From positions 1,798,001 through 1,862,000 of the forward strand of contig LR733345.1 of NCBI GenBank assembly GCA_902506225.1: DNA of 64,000 nt. Direction: 5' to 3'. The notes below the pieces were generated by a model that saw only the letters and a list, made by a program, of their open reading frames with translations, had not been told where the DNA came from and ran no database searches. The translations under genes and the position numbers were made by a program. Positions 60,664 to 64,000 of this stretch are shown here, in pieces; positions within the stretch are counted from its first letter, which is position 1; every line of letters begins with the position of its first letter. The DNA is from Faucicola sp902506225 (GTDB taxonomy: Bacteria > Pseudomonadota > Gammaproteobacteria > Pseudomonadales > Moraxellaceae).

Positions 60664-62157
60664 ATGCAAGATTTTGTCAATGCGATTAATGATTGGGTAT
60701 GGAGTCCCGCATTAATCTATCTATGTTTATTGGTTGGTTTATATTTTTCAATTCGGGGTCGTTTTTTACAAGTGCGCCATTTTGGTCGCATGATTCGATT
60801 ACTGATGGACGGCAAAAGCAGCGATCAGGGTGTGTCTTCATTCCAAGCACTCGCTATGTCACTCGCAGGTCGTGTGGGTACAGGCAATATTGCCGGTGTC
60901 GCAACGGCGATTACGTTTGGTGGTCCTGGTGCATTATTTTGGATGTGGATGGTAGCGTTCTTGGGTGCCAGTACCGCATTCGTTGAGTCAACCCTTGCGC
61001 AGATTTACAAAGAACGTGATGATAAAGGCTTTTTTATCGGTGGTCCAGCCTATTATTTTGAAAAAGCACTAGGGCAAAAATGGTACGCGGTGTTATTTGC
61101 GATATCGGCAATCGCCGCTTGTGGTTTATTGTTACCCGGTGTACAGGCCAATTCGATTGCTGAAGCGATGAACAATTCACTGGGTATCGCACCTAGTATT
61201 TCAGCCGCGGTAATTGCGGCACTACTTGGCTTTATCATCTTTGGTGGTGTCAAGCGTATTGCCTCCTCTGCTGAGGTGATTGTACCTTTTATGGCACTTG
61301 CCTATATCATCGTGGCGATTGTTATTATCATCATGCATATCGGTCAATTACCTGATGTGCTAGCGTTGATTTTCCGCTCTGCGTTTGGTATGGATTCTAC
61401 GTTTGGTGCTGTGTTGGGTCTTGCCATCCAATGGGGTGTGAAACGTGGCGTTTACTCAAATGAAGCAGGTCAAGGTACAGGTCCTCACCCATCGGCAGCC
61501 GCTGAGGTGTCACACCCAGCCAAACAAGGCTTAGTACAAGCGTTTTCAGTGTATGTCGATACGCTATTTGTTTGTTCGGCGACAGGTTTCATGCTAATCA
61601 TTACTGGTATGTACAACGTACAAGACCCCGCCAACAAAGAAGCCTTCTTGTATCAAGGGGTTAAAGGCGTTGCTGCAGGTCCAGGTTACGTTCAAACTGC
61701 GATGGAAAACATCATGCCAGGTTTTGGCTCAGTGTTTGTGGCGGTTGCGCTATTCTTCTTTGCTTTCACTACCATCATGGCGTACTACTATATTGCAGAA
61801 ACCAATATCCGTTATCTCACTCGTACCGTAAAACTAAATTGGGCAATCCCTGTACTCAAAGTAGTGATTTTATTTGTGGTAATTTATAGCTGCTTAAAAA
61901 CCGCCGACTTGGCATGGGCACTGGGTGACTTGGGCGTTGGTTTGATGGCTTGGCTAAACATCATTGGTATCTTATTCTTGCAAAAACCTGCGTTTGCCGC
62001 ACTGCGCGATTATGAAGCACAGGTCAAACAAGGCAAAGATCCTATCTATGATGCGCGCGCCAATGGCGTACACAATGCACCAATTTGGGATGAAATTTCA
62101 GCCAAATACCGTAAAGAATTTGGTGAACATCCTAACCATGATCGCTTTGTACCCTAA
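60664..62157 (+). CDS. AGCS family sodium/alanine symporter
   Basis: Sodium-coupled alanine/glycine carrier, inner membrane, 497 residues from the ATG at 60664 (gggag upstream; a GTG five codons earlier is less likely). Hallmarks: SLAGRVGTGNIAGVATAITFGGPGALFWMWMVAFLGAST and WGVKRGVYSNEAGQGTGPHPSAAAEVSHPAKQG. About ten membrane segments; hydrophilic C-terminus ending near FGEHPNHDRF. Terminator follows. Confidence 0.95.
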   Translation: MQDFVNAINDWVWSPALIYLCLLVGLYFSIRGRFLQVRHFGRMIRLLMDGKSSDQGVSSFQALAMSLAGRVGTGNIAGVATAITFGGPGALFWMWMVAFLGASTAFVESTLAQIYKERDDKGFFIGGPAYYFEKALGQKWYAVLFAISAIAACGLLLPGVQANSIAEAMNNSLGIAPSISAAVIAALLGFIIFGGVKRIASSAEVIVPFMALAYIIVAIVIIIMHIGQLPDVLALIFRSAFGMDSTFGAVLGLAIQWGVKRGVYSNEAGQGTGPHPSAAAEVSHPAKQGLVQAFSVYVDTLFVCSATGFMLIITGMYNVQDPANKEAFLYQGVKGVAAGPGYVQTAMENIMPGFGSVFVAVALFFFAFTTIMAYYYIAETNIRYLTRTVKLNWAIPVLKVVILFVVIYSCLKTADLAWALGDLGVGLMAWLNIIGILFLQKPAFAALRDYEAQVKQGKDPIYDARANGVHNAPIWDEISAKYRKEFGEHPNHDRFVP

Positions 62158-62203
62158 TTTTAATATGTGAATGCTTCAATGCTTTCATTTAACAGCCGTT
62201 AAA

Positions 62204-62236
62204 AAAAATAAGCCCCATTGACTGGGGTTTATTTTT
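62204..62236. terminator. Bidirectional terminator between the AGCS and MFS genes
   Basis: 14-bp stem aaaaataagcccca (62204-62217)/tggggtttattttt (62223-62236), one G-U pair. Confidence 0.85.
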
Positions 62237-62247
62237 GTGATGAATTG

Positions 62248-63582
62248 TTATCTTTTGATTGGGATTTTAATTAACCCAAAAAACGCAATCAGTAAAGCGA
62301 TGACTTGTACAGCCAGCAGCGTATAGACTGTATATAACCATTTACCTTGTGCATATGCCAGACCACACGCCCACGCACCGATACTACCCCCGATGTAATA
62401 CGCCATATAATATAGACCTGACGCCAGCGACCGCCCTTCTTTGACATTCACCGCGATATAAGTAATGGTCGCCGATTGGGTAATAAATACCCCCGTTGAC
62501 ATCACCGCAAGCGCCACAATGACCAAAGAAATAGGCGCAGCCAGTGTCATCAGCACGCCCATCATCGAAATCATCACTGCCACGCGCACCATACGGGCAG
62601 CGCCGTATTTGGCAATCAAACTACTTGCAATCGGTGTGACCACCACCCCAATCAAATACACCGCAAAAATGTTAGCAAGCCCTGCACTCGATAGATTGTA
62701 GGGTGTATCTGCCAAATGCAAATTGACATAGGTAAAACAGCCCACTAATGAAAACAACACGCACGCGCCAAGCAGTCCTGCGGTCACCACATAACGGTTG
62801 CGCACATGTTTACTCAGCATGTGCAGCGCCGATGTAAAATTTGGGTTGGCATGAAAATGACGTGAGCGCGGTAATAACCAAGCCACCAAGGCAGCGCCTA
62901 GCACCGTCAACATGCCCATGAACACAAAGCCTTTTTCCCAGCCGATAAGCTCTTCTAAATGCCCCAAGATAAAGCGCCCTAAAAATCCCCCAAATACTGT
63001 ACCTGAGACATAGTAGGACATCATTTTTGCCATCTCTTTGCCCGCGTACTCTTCCCCGACATAGGCAATCGTCACCACTGTAATGCCAGGTACCGCCAAC
63101 CCTTGCATAAATCGCCAAATAACGATGCTAGAGAGTGAGTCAGACAGCCCAATCATCATTGTGGGTATTGCCATAAAGGCAATGGATGCCACAATGATAT
63201 TTTTACGACCCACGGCATCGGACAACATTCCCATAAATGGTGACATGATGGCAATGGCAATCACTGTCGCCCCAACTGTCATGCCCACTTGCGTTTCGGT
63301 CGCTGAGAACGCTTGCATCATAATCGGCAAAATCGCTTGAATCGAATAAACCTGCAGAAATGCAAACGCGCCAATCATGCCAATCATGATTTTGACTATC
63401 AATGAGGGTGGCATTGTCGGTGGTTTGGCATTCGGTTGTTGAGAAGGCGGTTGATTTTGCGGTTGGCTATGGGATGGATTGCGGCTAGTTAAGTTGCTAG
63501 ATATTAGTGTGTGAGTATCAGTATCAGTGGAATGATTGGAAGAATCCAAATGCCCAGTGGCATGTTGTGGTTGAGAAGTCAT
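62248..63582 (-). CDS. MFS transporter, YnfM-like
   Basis: 444 residues with 12 likely membrane segments of the drug/sugar efflux type (YnfM group). SIQAILPIMMQAFSATETQVGMTVGATVIAIAIMSPFMGMLSDAVGRKNIIVA carries the A-motif GxLSDxxGRK. An unusually long, Gln/Ser/Pro/Asn-rich cytoplasmic N-terminus (~55 residues) precedes the first helix. ATG at 63582 with aaaggt upstream. Convergent with the AGCS gene. Substrate unknown. Confidence 0.88.
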   Translation of the reverse strand: MTSQPQHATGHLDSSNHSTDTDTHTLISSNLTSRNPSHSQPQNQPPSQQPNAKPPTMPPSLIVKIMIGMIGAFAFLQVYSIQAILPIMMQAFSATETQVGMTVGATVIAIAIMSPFMGMLSDAVGRKNIIVASIAFMAIPTMMIGLSDSLSSIVIWRFMQGLAVPGITVVTIAYVGEEYAGKEMAKMMSYYVSGTVFGGFLGRFILGHLEELIGWEKGFVFMGMLTVLGAALVAWLLPRSRHFHANPNFTSALHMLSKHVRNRYVVTAGLLGACVLFSLVGCFTYVNLHLADTPYNLSSAGLANIFAVYLIGVVVTPIASSLIAKYGAARMVRVAVMISMMGVLMTLAAPISLVIVALAVMSTGVFITQSATITYIAVNVKEGRSLASGLYYMAYYIGGSIGAWACGLAYAQGKWLYTVYTLLAVQVIALLIAFFGLIKIPIKR

Positions 63583-63882
63583 AGGTGACCTTTTTACAAA
63601 GTAGTGCCCGTCAAAGAAATGCCTATACTAGCACTAAAGCGCGGTACTTATTGTTAAAAGAAGTTTAACCTTAAACCATGCTTTTCAAGCCAATCACGTG
63701 AGTTAAAAGTATTTAAAAACCCTTAAATGCCAAATTTGGCGCCCTAGAGTGTAATATTTTTAACACATGGCTGTTTGTCAAAACATCAGTATTTTTCAAA
63801 ACATGACTATCCAGCCATGACAAAATTGCAGTAATATTTAGCACATTGTGGAAGTTAACCTTAAAATCAATAGGATTGAATT
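63583..63882. other. Gap between the MFS gene and the last gene (300 bp)
   Basis: No gene seen. Two 18-bp units (63769-63804) lie in the right half. No strong promoter could be assigned. Confidence 0.5.
63769..63804. repeat. 18-bp tandem duplication upstream of the last gene
   Basis: ggctgtttgtcaaaacat (63769-63786), then cagtatttttcaaaacat (63787-63804); the last nine bases of each are near-identical. Confidence 0.65.
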
Positions 63883-64000
63883 ATGCCGGAGAATTTAAAA
63901 CAGCCAATGCCCGCTGCCATGCAAGCGTATTTGACACAGCTGCATCAAGTGATTATTCCGTATCTGTTAGCGCAAGGGTTTAAGCCCAATGCCATCAACG
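63883..64000 (+). CDS. Start of an unidentified gene, cut by window edge
   Basis: From the ATG at 63883 (aggat eight bases upstream), 39 codons are open to the window end without a stop: MPENLKQPMPAAMQAYLTQL and on to a helical continuation. Codon use resembles neighbouring genes. Too short to name; probably a soluble protein. Confidence 0.5.
   Translation, partial: MPENLKQPMPAAMQAYLTQLHQVIIPYLLAQGFKPNAIN

Noticed and set aside
1..64000. CRISPR array among the repeats
   Set aside because: All repeat units are contiguous with no spacers and no cas gene is near.
1..64000. Prophage or insertion sequence
   Set aside because: No transposase, integrase or terminal inverted repeats were seen; AT-rich orphans stand alone.

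Overview
The window is chromosomal DNA from a gammaproteobacterium, most likely Moraxellaceae (Moraxella/Faucicola, with Psychrobacter and Acinetobacter as next candidates). The call rests on moderate GC, the protein sequences as remembered by family, the prpB-prpC-acnD cluster, a separate gspHIJK cluster, a serine acetyltransferase with a long C-terminal tail, and a proteobacterial 6S RNA. No sequence search was run. I see no rRNA or tRNA gene, prophage, insertion sequence or CRISPR array. Genes are dense and most are housekeeping.

Layout: 1-5.5 kb holds trmJ (5' end cut), cysE, a leftward gpmI-ctpA pair and the 6S RNA gene ssrS. 5.5-13.3 kb is leftward: an AzgA-type purine permease, the type II secretion minor pseudopilins gspH-I-J-K, a TetR regulator, a TatD nuclease and hemW. 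13.5-19.8 kb holds a lipoprotein, a MATE transporter, cysK, and a LysR regulator divergent from a cidA/lrgB pair. 19.9-24.7 kb runs rightward: dapD, a carboxymuconolactone decarboxylase family protein, queE, an EmrE-like transporter and purB. 24.8-36 kb runs leftward: a possible catabolic run (two NfsA-like nitroreductases, a CitE-like lyase, a nucleobase permease, an MFS carrier), pepN, an AT-rich orphan and uvrB. 36.4-44.5 kb holds metK, a DUF3144 gene, a small membrane protein, the methylcitrate genes prpB-prpC-acnD, and an AT-rich HEPN-like orphan. 44.8-54.9 kb holds serS, a YcxB-like protein, dps, nrdB-yfaE, rpoD, ybeD and an 811-residue lipoprotein of unknown role. 55.2-59.6 kb is a tight four-gene operon (DUF815 AAA+ ATPase, DUF2868 membrane protein, unknown 184-residue protein, DUF3482 GTPase). 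The end carries a VIT/CCC1 metal transporter, an alanine/sodium symporter, a YnfM-type MFS carrier and the start of one more gene.

Two things stand out. First, the DUF815-DUF2868-DUF3482 operon pairs an AAA+ ATPase and a membrane-associated GTPase with a multi-pass membrane protein; its function is unknown to me, and a large lipoprotein gene lies divergently beside it. Second, at least 17 places carry short imperfect tandem duplications with a 12-18 bp unit. They sit in intergenic DNA, across stop codons and inside gene ends. Inside genes every period is a multiple of three; outside it is not. This looks like a genome-wide micro-duplication habit that no annotated element explains.
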